A DNA stretch of 64,000 nucleotides from contig NZ_JHWH01000010.1 of assembly GCF_000622145.1 (NCBI RefSeq), positions 13,395-77,394 of the forward strand. The letters run 5' to 3'. The stretch's first letter is position 1, and every line of letters begins with the position of its first letter. The notes under the pieces are model-generated. The model was not told the DNA's origin and did not search any database. It worked only from the letters and a program-made list of their open reading frames with translations. Source of the DNA: Paracoccus yeei ATCC BAA-599. Its GTDB lineage: Bacteria; Pseudomonadota; Alphaproteobacteria; Rhodobacterales; Rhodobacteraceae. Below are positions 18,178 through 27,268 of this stretch, piece after piece. A program made the position numbers and the translations under genes.

Positions 18178-19578
18178 TCAAAGGTTATAGGCCCTCTTGA
18201 CGAGGCCGTAGGTGAGTTCGTGGGCCAGTTCGGGCGCCTCGTCCGCGTCCAGCCGGCCAGTGGCAACCAGCGTGGCGAGAAAGGCGCAGTCCACCCGCCG
18301 CGCCACGTCATGGCGCGCCGGAATCGAGCAGAAGGCGCGGGTGTCGTCGTTGAAGCCGACGGTGTTGTAGAAGCCCGCCGTCTCGGTCGTCATCTCGCGG
18401 AACCGGCGCATGCCCTCGGGGCTGTCGTAAAACCACCAGGGCGGCCCCAGGCGCAGGCAGGGATAGACCCCCGCCAGGGGGGCGAGTTCGCGCGCATAGC
18501 TCGTCTCGTCCAGCGTGAACAGGATCACGGTCAGGTCGGGCCGCATGCCCACCGCGTTCAGCAGCGGGCGCAGCGCCGCGACGTAATCGGTGGGGCCCGG
18601 GATGTCGAAGCCCTTGTCGCGGCCAAACATCGCCATGACCGGGTCCGAATGGTTGCGCCGCGCGCCGGGATGGATCTGCAGGACCAGCCCGTCCTCCAGG
18701 CTCATCCGCGCCATCTCGGTCAGCATCTGGCCGCGAAACGCGTCCGCTTCGCCAGCCGAGCACGCACCGCGCAGGGCCTTCTGGAACAGCGCCGCCGCCT
18801 CGGCCTGCGGCAGGTCTTCGGTCCGGGCACTGGGGTGGCCGTGGTCGCTGGAGGTCGCGCCGAACTCTTTGAAATACGCCCGCCGCGCCCGATGCGCGTC
18901 CAGATAGCCCGCCCAGGTCGCGGTGTCGAACCCGGTCTGCTGGCCCATCAGGGCGACGTTCCCGGCAAAGCCCGCCATCTCGGGGTCGATCACCCCGTCG
19001 GGGCGATAGGCCGTCACCACCCGGCCCCGCCAGCCGCTGTCGCGGATCATCCGGTGCCAGCGCAGGTCGTCGGTGGCGGGTTCGGTGGTGGCGATGACCT
19101 CGATGTTGAAGCGTTCGTAAAGCGCGCGAGGCCGGAATTCGGGCCGCGACAGGCAGTCGGCGATGTGGTCGTAATACCAGTCCGCCGTATCCGGCCCCAG
19201 CCGGCGGTCGATGCCGAAGACGTGGTGAAAGCTGTGGTCCAGCCACAACCGCGAGGGCGTCCCCCGCAGCAGGTGGTAATGCCGCGCGAACAGGCGCCAG
19301 ATCCTGCGCCCGTCCGTCTCGGACGGCCCGCCGTCGGCGCGCGGCACGCCCAGATCCGTCAGCGCCACGCCCTGCGAACACAGCATCCGAAAGACATAAT
19401 GATCCGGCGTCACGAACAGCTGCGCGGGGTCGGGAAACGGCTGATCCTCGGCGAACCAGCGCGGGTCGGTGTGTCCATGCGGGCTGACGATCGGCAGGTC
19501 GCGGATGTCGTCGTAAAGGCCCCGCGCCAGATCGCGCAGGGCAGGTTCGACGGGAAACAGCCGGTCCTGGTCCAACAT
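18178..19578 (-). CDS. uxaC: Glucuronate/galacturonate isomerase UxaC
   Basis: A 466-residue member of the amidohydrolase-superfamily uronate isomerases. Landmarks are ISPHGHTDPRWF-like SPHGHTDPRWFAEDQPF near the N-terminus, VTPDHYVFRMLCSQG, EVIATTEPATDDLRWH and the C-terminal GFNDDTRAFCSIPARHDVARR. It converts D-glucuronate to fructuronate and D-galacturonate to tagaturonate. It is the first gene of the uronate operon and has its own promoter and operator upstream. A GGGGAGGG ribosome site precedes the ATG at 19578. The later uxaB/uxuB-type enzymes are not in the window. Confidence 0.93.
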   Translation of the reverse strand: MLDQDRLFPVEPALRDLARGLYDDIRDLPIVSPHGHTDPRWFAEDQPFPDPAQLFVTPDHYVFRMLCSQGVALTDLGVPRADGGPSETDGRRIWRLFARHYHLLRGTPSRLWLDHSFHHVFGIDRRLGPDTADWYYDHIADCLSRPEFRPRALYERFNIEVIATTEPATDDLRWHRMIRDSGWRGRVVTAYRPDGVIDPEMAGFAGNVALMGQQTGFDTATWAGYLDAHRARRAYFKEFGATSSDHGHPSARTEDLPQAEAAALFQKALRGACSAGEADAFRGQMLTEMARMSLEDGLVLQIHPGARRNHSDPVMAMFGRDKGFDIPGPTDYVAALRPLLNAVGMRPDLTVILFTLDETSYARELAPLAGVYPCLRLGPPWWFYDSPEGMRRFREMTTETAGFYNTVGFNDDTRAFCSIPARHDVARRVDCAFLATLVATGRLDADEAPELAHELTYGLVKRAYNL

Positions 19579-19622
19579 GCGTCAATCCCTCCCCGAATCG
19601 CGCTTGTCACGTTGCTGATCAT

Positions 19623-19650
19623 CTAATATGCTAGATTACTAGCTTGTCAA
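19623..19650 (-). promoter_or_regulatory. uxaC promoter with operator in its spacer
   Basis: Read on the minus strand, TTGACA (complement of 19645-19650) is followed after 16 bases by TATTAG (complement of 19623-19628), a near-consensus housekeeping promoter firing toward uxaC. Its spacer holds a perfect inverted repeat, GCTAG-ATTA-CTAGC, at 19630-19643. A repressor bound there would block RNA polymerase. The FCD-type GntR regulator encoded divergently 15 bp away is the likely ligand-responsive repressor. Confidence 0.75.
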
Positions 19651-19664
19651 CGCAAAGGTGAACC

Positions 19665-20360
19665 ATGATCCCGACCCCCGCGATTTTGCCGACGCTTGAC
19701 GATGCCCGCCCGCCCAGCATCACCGATCAGGTCTATGAGGCGCTTTACGACCGGGTGGTGAACCTGACCCTGCCACCCGGCGCCCGCCTGTCCGAGGCCG
19801 AGGTCGCGGCCCAGATGGGCGTGTCGCGCCAGCCGGTGCGCGACGCCTTCTATCGCCTGTCGCAGATGGGATTCGTGCTGATCCGGCCGCAGCGCGCCAC
19901 CACGGTCACGCCGATTTCCGAACAGGCGGTGCTGCAGGCCTATTTCATCCGCTGCGCGCTTGAGGAAAGCTGCCTGCGCCACGCCACCCACCGTCTGTCG
20001 GACCAGCACCTGGACGCGCTGGATGCGCTGATCGCGCGTCAGGACCAGGCGGTCCGGGCCGATGACCGCGGCCTGTTCCACGCGCTGGACGACCAGTTCC
20101 ACCACGACATCTGCCATTATGCGGGGCTGGGCTTCTTCTGGGCCCTGGTCAAGGAAAACAAGGGCCACATGGACCGCGCCCGGTTCCTCAGCCTCAGCTA
20201 TAACGGGGCCAGCGCGGTGCGCGAGCATCGCCAGATCCTGCTGGCGCTGCGCCAGCGTGACAGCGATGCGGCCGTGGCCGCGATCCGCCACCACCTGGGC
20301 CAGATCAAAGGGATCATCGGCCGCGTCCGCCAGGAACGGCCGGGCCTGTTCGGCGAATAG
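19665..20360 (+). CDS. GntR-family regulator with FCD domain (uronate operon regulator)
   Basis: A 231-residue FadR-subfamily regulator. The winged helix is at about residues 18-80 (YEALYDRVVNLTLPPGARLSE, MGVSRQPVRDAFYRLSQMGF). The FCD effector domain carries metal-binding histidine positions in DDQFHHDICHYAG and VREHRQIL. It is divergent from uxaC and the operator in the spacer supports local repression relieved by a uronate catabolite, by analogy with ExuR/UxuR. The specific effector is inferred only. It is followed by an inverted repeat and ada. Confidence 0.87.
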   Translation: MIPTPAILPTLDDARPPSITDQVYEALYDRVVNLTLPPGARLSEAEVAAQMGVSRQPVRDAFYRLSQMGFVLIRPQRATTVTPISEQAVLQAYFIRCALEESCLRHATHRLSDQHLDALDALIARQDQAVRADDRGLFHALDDQFHHDICHYAGLGFFWALVKENKGHMDRARFLSLSYNGASAVREHRQILLALRQRDSDAAVAAIRHHLGQIKGIIGRVRQERPGLFGE

Positions 20361-20398
20361 CCGGGTTTGAAAGCAAGCGGCGGAGTGCGGACGCCCCC

Positions 20399-20426
20399 GG
20401 TTCGCGCCATAATGGCGGGGCGAACC
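20399..20426. promoter_or_regulatory. Nested inverted repeat upstream of ada
   Basis: GGTTCGC at 20399-20405 pairs with GCGAACC at 20420-20426. Inside these arms CGCCAT-A-ATGGCG (20405-20417) is a second perfect inverted repeat. No T-run follows. It could act as a weak terminator for the GntR gene or as an operator for ada, whose start is 18 bp further on. Confidence 0.4.
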
Positions 20427-20444
20427 AGGGAAAGGGCCGGACCG

Positions 20445-21491
20445 ATGCCGCAGACCACCGCACTTGACCCCCGCTGGCAGGCCGTGCTGGACCGCAGCCC
20501 GGCGGCGGATTTCGTCTTTGCCGTCCGCACCACCGGCATCTATTGCCGCCCGTCCTGTCCGGCCCGCCGGCCCCGGCCCGAAAACGTCAGCTTCCACGCC
20601 AATGCGGCCGAGGCCGAGGCGCAGGGCTATCGCCCCTGCCTGCGCTGCCATCCGACAGGGATCGCGCCCGCGCAGGCCAATGCCGATCTGGTGGCGGCGG
20701 CCTGCCGCATCCTCGACAGCGCCGATCCGGTCCCGACCCTGCCCGAACTGGCCCGCCGCATCGGGCTGAGCCCGTCGCATCTGCACCGGCAGTTCCGCGC
20801 CGCAACCGGCCTGACGCCGGCCGGCTGGGCCAGGGCCGCGCGCGCCCGGCGGCTGCGGGCCGGCCTGGGCGACGGGGCCTCGGTCACCCAGGCCATGCAT
20901 CAGGCGGGCTATGGCTCGTCCAGCCGGTTCTATGAGCGCGCGGACGAGGTGCTGGGCAGGGCCCCCCGCGCCTATCGCGACGGCGGACGCGGAATGGTGA
21001 TCCGCCATGCGCTGGACCGCTGCTCGCTGGGGCTGGTTCTGGTCGCCCAAAGCGAACGCGGCATCTGCGCCATTGCCCTGGGAGACGATCCGCAGGCGCT
21101 GGCCCACGACCTGCAGGCGTGCTTTCCCCAGGCCACCCTGATCGCCGAGGACGCGGCCCTGGCCGCCGTCCTGGGCCAGGTGGTCGCCCTGATCGAGACG
21201 CCGGGCGCGGGCCTGGACCTGCCGCTGGACCTGCGCGGCACGGGGTTCCAGCAACGGGTCTGGCAGGCGCTGCGCGGCATTCGTCCGGGGCAGACGGTCA
21301 GCTATGCCGAGCTCGCCCGCCGGATCGGCGCACCGGGGTCGGCCCGGGCGGTGGCCGGGGCCTGCGCGGCGAACCCCGTGGCGGTCGCCGTGCCCTGCCA
21401 CCGCGTCCTGCGCGGCGACGGCAGCCTGTCGGGCTATCGCTGGGGCGTGGCGCGCAAGCGTGCACTGCTGGATCGCGAATCCCGGGATTAG
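20445..21491 (+). CDS. ada: Ada: methyl-phosphotriester sensor and O6-methylguanine-DNA methyltransferase
   Basis: A 348-residue three-domain protein. The N-terminal Ada zinc domain has its four cysteines at 34, 38, 65 and 68 (CRPSC and CLRC). An AraC-type helix-turn-helix (TLPELARRIGLSPSHLHRQF, then QAGYGSSSRFYERADEVLG) follows. The C-terminal methyltransferase carries the acceptor cysteine at about 318 in AVPCHRV. It repairs O6-methylguanine by self-methylation and, once methylated on the N-terminal cysteine, activates the adaptive response. The ATG at 20445 starts just before the zinc domain; the frame is open further upstream without homology. Confidence 0.93.
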   Translation: MPQTTALDPRWQAVLDRSPAADFVFAVRTTGIYCRPSCPARRPRPENVSFHANAAEAEAQGYRPCLRCHPTGIAPAQANADLVAAACRILDSADPVPTLPELARRIGLSPSHLHRQFRAATGLTPAGWARAARARRLRAGLGDGASVTQAMHQAGYGSSSRFYERADEVLGRAPRAYRDGGRGMVIRHALDRCSLGLVLVAQSERGICAIALGDDPQALAHDLQACFPQATLIAEDAALAAVLGQVVALIETPGAGLDLPLDLRGTGFQQRVWQALRGIRPGQTVSYAELARRIGAPGSARAVAGACAANPVAVAVPCHRVLRGDGSLSGYRWGVARKRALLDRESRD

Positions 21492-21509
21492 ATGTGTGGA
21501 TACAGTCTC

Positions 21510-22325
21510 TTAATAAGACTTCCCAGATTTCCTCGAGGTTCGGAAATACTGCGAGCCTGCGGCGGCCTCGGCCAATTCCGACGCCGCGGCCTGAAGCAGA
21601 GGGGCCAGGTCCCGCATCCGCGCCGGTGTCAGGCGCACGGCAGGCCCCGCGATCGACAGGCACCCCAGCGCGGCACCCCCGTCCGGCGGGCACAGCGGAA
21701 CTGCCATCGCGGCCATGCCGGGGATATAGCTGTCCACGGCCAGCGCATAGCCGCGGTCCCGCGCCTCGGCCAGCACCTGGGGCAGGCCGGTCAGGGAAAC
21801 GGGCGCCGCCCCGGGACGCGCCTCTTGCCCGGTTTCGTCCCGTTGCTGGGCGGCAGCCAGCGCCAGGGCGCGGTCGTCGTCCAGGCTGGAGAGCCAGGCC
21901 AGCCCGCTGGCGGAACTCGCCAGCCCCGCCACCACGCCCTGTTCCTGCCCGGGATCATAGCGCAGCCCGCCCCTGGCCCCCTGCGCCACCGCGACCCAGA
22001 CCAGCGTGTCGCCATCGGCCACCGACAGCCGCACCAGCTCGCCGCTGTCGGCGGCCAGCCGGTCCAGCACCGGCTGAGCGACGTCAGTGATCCCGGCCCG
22101 GCCCAGAAAGCCCAGGCCCATCGCGGGCAGCTTGATGGTCAGCCTGTAGTCGCCCTGCGCCTGGACCTGCCGGACATAGCCCAGCCGCGCCAGTTCCCGC
22201 AGCAGGCGGTGCACGCCGCTGGCCGGCTGGCCCAGCCGTCCGGCAAGGGTCGACACCGACAACCCTTCGGGGTGTCGGGCCAGCAAGGCGATGACGGCAA
22301 GGGATTTCTCCAGAAGGCTGCTCAT
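21510..22325 (-). CDS. IclR-family transcriptional regulator
   Basis: A 271-residue IclR-type regulator. The winged helix-turn-helix is MSSLLEKSLAVIALLARHPEGLSVSTLAGRLGQPASGVHRLLREL, and the effector domain contains VAVAQGARGGLRYDPG and GYALAVDSYIPGMAAMAVPL. Start ATG 22325 is chosen because it opens the helix-turn-helix; the frame runs 16 codons further. No catabolic gene is adjacent in a way that reveals the target: ada converges from one side and the AI-2E fusion gene lies upstream on the same strand. Confidence 0.85.
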   Translation of the reverse strand: MSSLLEKSLAVIALLARHPEGLSVSTLAGRLGQPASGVHRLLRELARLGYVRQVQAQGDYRLTIKLPAMGLGFLGRAGITDVAQPVLDRLAADSGELVRLSVADGDTLVWVAVAQGARGGLRYDPGQEQGVVAGLASSASGLAWLSSLDDDRALALAAAQQRDETGQEARPGAAPVSLTGLPQVLAEARDRGYALAVDSYIPGMAAMAVPLCPPDGGAALGCLSIAGPAVRLTPARMRDLAPLLQAAASELAEAAAGSQYFRTSRKSGKSY

Positions 22326-22397
22326 GGTCCGGGCTCCGTGACGGCACACCCAGATGCCGCGACGAGGGAGCAAAGGTCAACAGCGACGGGCCCTGCC

Positions 22398-24752
22398 TTA
22401 CTTCGGCACCGGCTGCGCGGTCGTCGCCGAATTCTCCTCGGTCTCGCTTTCCTCGGGATGCTCGGCCGCGTCCTCGCCGGTGATCAGGGCGGCCACGTCG
22501 TCGGCCATGTCGCGCAGCAACTCCATCTCTTCCTCCTCGAGCGCGCGGGGCTGGGTGTCGAGCAGGCACAGCGCCCCCAGCACCAGTCCGTCGGCCGTGC
22601 GCAGCGGCGCGCCGGCATAGAACCGGGTGCGCCACATGGTGATCGCGGGCAGATCGGCAAAGCGCGGGTCGCGGCGCGTGTCCTTGATGACCAGCGTGCT
22701 GTCGGTCGAAATGACGTGGTCGCAGACCGCGTCCTCGCGCGGCAGGGTGATCATGTTGGTGCCGTCCTGGGTCACCTCTCCCGGCAGCTCCATGCTTTGG
22801 CCGATGATGAATTCATGGTCGGCGTCGATGGCGGTGATGACGGCGAATTCGACGTCGAAGACCTCGGCGGCGCGGGCGGCAAGGGCATCCAGTTCCTCGC
22901 GCGCGTGGCCATCCAGCACATTCGTCGCCTCGAGCGCGGCCACGCGTTCGGCGTCGTTTTCCGGACGCGGCGCGGTCTGGCGTTCGCGGGCAAGGTCGGG
23001 GGTCAGCATCTGTTCGATGCGCTGCACCGCCTCGGCCATCGAGGCCACGACGGCATCGGCCCCCCATTCGCGGGCCTTGTCGTTCCCGGTCAGGTCGTCC
23101 GGCGCGTTCCACAATGCCAGCACGATCTTCACCTCGGGCCAGCGGTTGCGCAGCCGGCGGCAGAAGGATCGCGCCGACAGCATCGGCTCGCGGCTGAAAT
23201 AGCTCAGGCAGACCAGTTCGACCCCCTCGAGATCCAGCTTGTCCACATAGCGCGCGGTCAGCACGCCGGCCGGGCGCTGGCTGGCCGCGATGCCGCCAAA
23301 GGCCAGGGCATGGACCATCATCTCGCAGGCGACGTTGTCGATTTCCCACTTGCCGCCGATGCAGGCCACGCGCGGCGGGCCCTGGGGCGGATCGGGCGGG
23401 GTGTAATCCTCACGCAGGTCGTCCAGCAGCACGTCCATGCCGTTGACCACGCGCAGCCGATGTTCGGCCCGCGCCTGGGTCAGGAAGTCGACGCTGGCCT
23501 GGCGCAGCACCTCGATGCCGTGGCTGTCGTAGAATTCGATCACCGAACTGTCGTCGATGGCTTCGCTGGCGATCTCGATGGCTTCCTGGGGATCGTCCGC
23601 GATCAGCCGCTGGTAGATGCGCGTCGGCACGTCCAGGACCGGGGTCGAGCCGAGCAGCGTGTCCAGAAACTGCAACTGCGGCAGGTTGCGCCCGATGACC
23701 AGCAGGCAGACGGTCAGGGGCGTGGACAGGATCAGCCCCACCGGACCCCAGAGCGCGGTCCAGAAGGTCGCGGCCGCGATCAGCGACAGGGCTGAAAGAC
23801 CCGTCGAGGTGCCGTAAAGCACGGGCTCGACGATATTGCTGCTGATAAGCTCCAGAATGACGACCAGTGCCAGGGTCAGCAGGACCATGTTCCAGCCCGG
23901 ATCGACCGCGAAGGCCAGGGCCAGCGGAAAGACCGCCGACAGGACCGGCCCGACATAGGGGATGAAGCGCATGACCGCGGCCAGCGTCCCCCACAGGATC
24001 CAGCCCGGCACGCCGATCAGCCACAGGCCCGCAGCCATCGGGATGGCGTAGGTCACGTTCACGACCAGCTGCATCAGCAGATATTTCGAGATGCGGCTGC
24101 CCGCCTCTTCCATGGCATCGGTCGAGCGGTGCAGGTTGCCGCCCAGCATGCGGATCAGCCGGTCGCGCAGGTCGCCCCGGTCGAGCAGCGCCAGAAACAC
24201 AAAGACCAGCACGATGCCCGCGGTGGCCACCGGCGCCAGCACCGGGACCAGCCAGGCCACCGCCGTGCGGAACGGGCTTTCGGGCTGGGCCACGACCTGC
24301 ACGCGTTCGGCGGGCAGGCTTTCCTCGTTCTGGGCGATGGCCTTTTCGACCTCTTCCTGGACGGTCGTGACCATCTGCCAGGCGCCGTCGAAGATGCCCG
24401 GACCGCGCATCGAATCGCCCAAGGCATCGATCTTGTCGCGCACCGTGCTTTGGTAGGTCGGCAGCTGCACCGCCAGCAGCCTGACCTGGGACCCGACCAG
24501 AACGCCAAGCCCTAGGATCACCGTCACGACCGTCGCCATGACGACGATCACCGACAGCACCCGGGGCAGGCCGCGGCGGCACAGCCAGACGACCAGCGGG
24601 CTCAGCGCAAAGCTGATGAGGAAGGCGATGGCCAGCGGGATCAGGACGTCCTGGCCCAGGTAAAGGCCCGACAGGATGGCGGCCGCCGTGACGAACCACG
24701 CGGCCAGCCGGACGATATCGGGCTGCGGCCCCGGCGTAACCGGACTTTCCAT
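22398..24752 (-). CDS. AI-2E/PerM-family transporter fused to B12-binding-like and GAF domains
   Basis: A 784-residue multidomain protein. Residues 1-355 form an AI-2E (PerM/TqsA) module with about eight membrane helices and the family segment FIPYVGPVLSAVFPLALA. Residues 460-585 read like a Rossmann-type cobalamin-binding-like domain (VACIGGKWEIDNVACEMMVHALAFGG, VELVCLSYFS, VKIVLALWNAP) but lack the DxHxxG B12-ligating motif. Residues 610-760 form a GAF domain (FDVEFAVITAIDADHEF, DAVCDHVI, FYAGAPLRTADGLVLGALCLLD). An acidic tail ends the protein. The fusion suggests transport or export gated by cytosolic sensing. Ordinary family members have only the membrane module. Confidence 0.85.
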   Translation of the reverse strand: MESPVTPGPQPDIVRLAAWFVTAAAILSGLYLGQDVLIPLAIAFLISFALSPLVVWLCRRGLPRVLSVIVVMATVVTVILGLGVLVGSQVRLLAVQLPTYQSTVRDKIDALGDSMRGPGIFDGAWQMVTTVQEEVEKAIAQNEESLPAERVQVVAQPESPFRTAVAWLVPVLAPVATAGIVLVFVFLALLDRGDLRDRLIRMLGGNLHRSTDAMEEAGSRISKYLLMQLVVNVTYAIPMAAGLWLIGVPGWILWGTLAAVMRFIPYVGPVLSAVFPLALAFAVDPGWNMVLLTLALVVILELISSNIVEPVLYGTSTGLSALSLIAAATFWTALWGPVGLILSTPLTVCLLVIGRNLPQLQFLDTLLGSTPVLDVPTRIYQRLIADDPQEAIEIASEAIDDSSVIEFYDSHGIEVLRQASVDFLTQARAEHRLRVVNGMDVLLDDLREDYTPPDPPQGPPRVACIGGKWEIDNVACEMMVHALAFGGIAASQRPAGVLTARYVDKLDLEGVELVCLSYFSREPMLSARSFCRRLRNRWPEVKIVLALWNAPDDLTGNDKAREWGADAVVASMAEAVQRIEQMLTPDLARERQTAPRPENDAERVAALEATNVLDGHAREELDALAARAAEVFDVEFAVITAIDADHEFIIGQSMELPGEVTQDGTNMITLPREDAVCDHVISTDSTLVIKDTRRDPRFADLPAITMWRTRFYAGAPLRTADGLVLGALCLLDTQPRALEEEEMELLRDMADDVAALITGEDAAEHPEESETEENSATTAQPVPK

Positions 24753-24833
24753 CACGTTCCCCCTGACACGCGATCCGGCCTTGGCGCCGCACGGCAAGGG
24801 AACGCGGCGCGGCGGGGGCGGTTCCGGGGGAAC

Positions 24834-25976
24834 CTAGCCCCAGCGCCAGTCGCCCGCGCCCAGGGCCGGGGCGGCGCGGGCCGTGTCCAGCGTGCTGCGC
24901 GAGAACAGGATCGGCGTGCGCAGGCCCGCGATGCCTTCGGGCGCGATGCGCAGGCCGCGGGCGGCGATCTGCGGATCGGCCAGTCCCTCGGCCACGTCGT
25001 TGACGGGTCCGACCGGCACCCCGGCCGCGTCCAGCGCGGCGATCAGCGCGGCTCGGGTCATCCGGCCCGTGGCCTGGGCCAGCAGCGGCACCAGCGCCGC
25101 GCGATTGGCGACGCGGGCGGGGTTCGTGGCGTAATCGGGGTCCTGCGCCAGCCCGTACAGCCCCAACACCCGGCAGAGCGCCGCGAATTGCCGGTCGTTG
25201 CCGCAGGCGATGATCGCGTGCCCGTCGGCGGTGGGAAACAGCTGATAGGGGACGATATTGGGATGCGCATTGCCCAGCCGGTGCGGCACCGTCCCGCCCA
25301 GCAGATAGTTCGTCGCCTGGTTCGCCAGCACCGCCGTGCCGCAATCCAGCAGCGACAGGTCCAGGTGCTGCCCCCGGCCCGAACGCGCGCGCTCGGCCAG
25401 CGCCGCCTGCACGGCGATGGTGCCGTAAAGCCCGGTGAAGATGTCGATCCAGGCCACGCCGACCTTCTGCGGTTCGCCGGACGGGTCGCCGGTCAGGTCC
25501 ATGATGCCGCACATGCCCTGGATCAGGAAATCGTATCCGGGCTGGCTGGCGCGCGGCCCGTCCTGGCCGAAGCCCGTGATCGAGGCGTAGACCAGCCCCG
25601 GATTGTCCGCCGCCAGCGTCGGATAGTCCAGCCCGAAGCGGGCCAGCCCCCCGACCTTGAAATTCTCGATCACCACATCCGCGTCGCGGACCAACGCGCG
25701 CAGCCGTGCCAGATCCTCGGCATCGTTGAAATCGCAGGTGACCGAGGTCTTGCCCCGATTGGCCGCGTGGAAATAGGCGGCGACGCGCTCGGCCGTGCCG
25801 TCTGGCCGGGACCGGTCGATGAAGGGCGGGCCCCAGCGGCGGGTGTCGTCGCCCTCGGGCGCCTCGACCTTGATGACCTGGGCGCCAAGGTCGGCCAGGG
25901 TCTGCCCGATCCAGGGCCCGGCCAGGATGCGGGCCAGTTCGACCACCCGCAGCCCCTTCAGCGGCGGCTCAGCCAA
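24834..25976 (-). CDS. CaiB/BaiF family CoA-transferase (type III), glutarate-linked
   Basis: A 380-residue type III CoA-transferase: [33 protein letters not shown] at the N-terminus, the catalytic aspartate region in [29 protein letters not shown], and [16 protein letters not shown]. It is coupled to the glutaryl-CoA dehydrogenase gene by an 8-bp overlap. The likely reaction is therefore CoA transfer from succinyl-CoA to glutarate, as in succinate-hydroxymethylglutarate CoA-transferase relatives. The substrate is inferred from context. Confidence 0.87.
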   Translation of the reverse strand: MAEPPLKGLRVVELARILAGPWIGQTLADLGAQVIKVEAPEGDDTRRWGPPFIDRSRPDGTAERVAAYFHAANRGKTSVTCDFNDAEDLARLRALVRDADVVIENFKVGGLARFGLDYPTLAADNPGLVYASITGFGQDGPRASQPGYDFLIQGMCGIMDLTGDPSGEPQKVGVAWIDIFTGLYGTIAVQAALAERARSGRGQHLDLSLLDCGTAVLANQATNYLLGGTVPHRLGNAHPNIVPYQLFPTADGHAIIACGNDRQFAALCRVLGLYGLAQDPDYATNPARVANRAALVPLLAQATGRMTRAALIAALDAAGVPVGPVNDVAEGLADPQIAARGLRIAPEGIAGLRTPILFSRSTLDTARAAPALGAGDWRWG

Positions 25977-27168
25977 AGGCCTGGTGCCCGGTCTGCGCGC
26001 GGCCCAGGATCAGGGCGTGCACGTCGTGGGTGCCTTCGTAGGTGTTCACCGTCTCCAAGTTCTGGGCGTGGCGCATGACGTGGTATTCGATGGAGATCCC
26101 GTTGCCGCCGTGCATGTCGCGGGCCATGCGGGCGATCTCCAGCGCCTTGCCGCAGTTGTTGCGCTTGACGATGGAAATCATCTCGGGCGCGAAGCGGCCT
26201 TCGTCCAGCAGCCGCCCGACGCGGAGGGAGGCTTGCAGGCCAAGCGCGATCTCGGTCTGCATGTCGGCCAGTTTCTTCTGGAAAAGCTGTGTCGCGGCCA
26301 GCGGGCGGCCAAACTGCTGGCGGTCCAGCCCGTATTGGCGGGCGCGGAACCAGCAATCCTCGGCCGCGCCCATCGCGCCCCAGCTGATGCCATAGCGCGC
26401 GCGGTTCAGGCAGCCAAAGGGACCGCCCATGCCCTCGACGCCGGGCAGGATCGCATCCTCGGGGAGTTCGACATCCTCCATCACGATCCCACCCGTGACC
26501 GAGGCGCGCAGGCTCAGCTTGCCCTCGATCCTGGGGGCGCTGAGGCCGGGCGTGCCCTTGTCCAGCACAAAGCCGCGCACCTTGCCGCCATGCGCGTCCG
26601 ATTTCGCCCAGACCACGAAGACATCGGCGATGGGGGCGTTGGTGATCCAGGTCTTGGTGCCCGACAGCACATAGCCGCCATCGACCTTGCGGGCCCGCGT
26701 CCGCATCCCGGCCGGGTCGGAGCCGGCATCGGGCTCGGTCAGGCCAAAGCAGCCGATCCATTCGCCGCTGGCCAGCCGGGGCAGGTATGTGCGCTTCTGT
26801 TCCGCGCTGCCATAGGCCTCGATCGGGAACATCACCAGCGACGACTGGACCGAGGCCATGCTGCGATAGCCGCTGTCGATGCGTTCGATTTCGCGCGCGA
26901 CCAGCCCGTAGGCCACATAGGACGCGCCCGCGCCGCCATGTTCGTCGGCCACGGTGACGCCCAGCAGCCCCGCCTGCCCCATTTCGGAAAAGATCGCGGG
27001 GTCGGTCGTTTCGTGCAGATAGGCGTCCTTGATGCGCGGGGCCAGCCGCTCGGCGGCAAAGGCGGCCGCGCTGTCGCGGATCATCCGCTCTTCCTCGGTC
27101 AGCTGATCCTCAAGCAGAAACGGGTCGGCCCATGAAAACGGCGCGCCCTTGTGTGATCCGGTCGCCAT
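25969..27168 (-). CDS. gcdH: Glutaryl-CoA dehydrogenase (acyl-CoA dehydrogenase family)
   Basis: A 399-residue flavoprotein with full acyl-CoA dehydrogenase architecture. GCDH-typical stretches are [36 protein letters not shown] and the end [22 protein letters not shown], where the YEGTHD glutamate is the catalytic base. It oxidises and decarboxylates glutaryl-CoA to crotonyl-CoA in lysine/tryptophan or glutarate degradation. First gene of a two-gene operon with the CoA-transferase, divergent from a LysR gene. Confidence 0.92.
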   Translation of the reverse strand: MATGSHKGAPFSWADPFLLEDQLTEEERMIRDSAAAFAAERLAPRIKDAYLHETTDPAIFSEMGQAGLLGVTVADEHGGAGASYVAYGLVAREIERIDSGYRSMASVQSSLVMFPIEAYGSAEQKRTYLPRLASGEWIGCFGLTEPDAGSDPAGMRTRARKVDGGYVLSGTKTWITNAPIADVFVVWAKSDAHGGKVRGFVLDKGTPGLSAPRIEGKLSLRASVTGGIVMEDVELPEDAILPGVEGMGGPFGCLNRARYGISWGAMGAAEDCWFRARQYGLDRQQFGRPLAATQLFQKKLADMQTEIALGLQASLRVGRLLDEGRFAPEMISIVKRNNCGKALEIARMARDMHGGNGISIEYHVMRHAQNLETVNTYEGTHDVHALILGRAQTGHQAFG

Positions 27169-27232
27169 CGCGGCCCCCCTTCCTGTCCTGTGCTCGGGTC
27201 ATGCAATACCAGCTTTCCCTTGCCCCGAAAAA

Positions 27233-27268
27233 GCGGATAATCCGCATGACTTGATGCATAGGATGCAT
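27233..27268. promoter_or_regulatory. Palindromes between gcdH and its LysR regulator
   Basis: GCGGAT-A-ATCCGC at 27233-27245 is a perfect inverted repeat. Two ATGCAT copies separated by AGG (27254-27259 and 27263-27268) follow, the second overlapping the ATG of the regulator. They lie in the 98-bp divergent spacer, where a LysR regulator would bind and also autoregulate. Confidence 0.45.
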
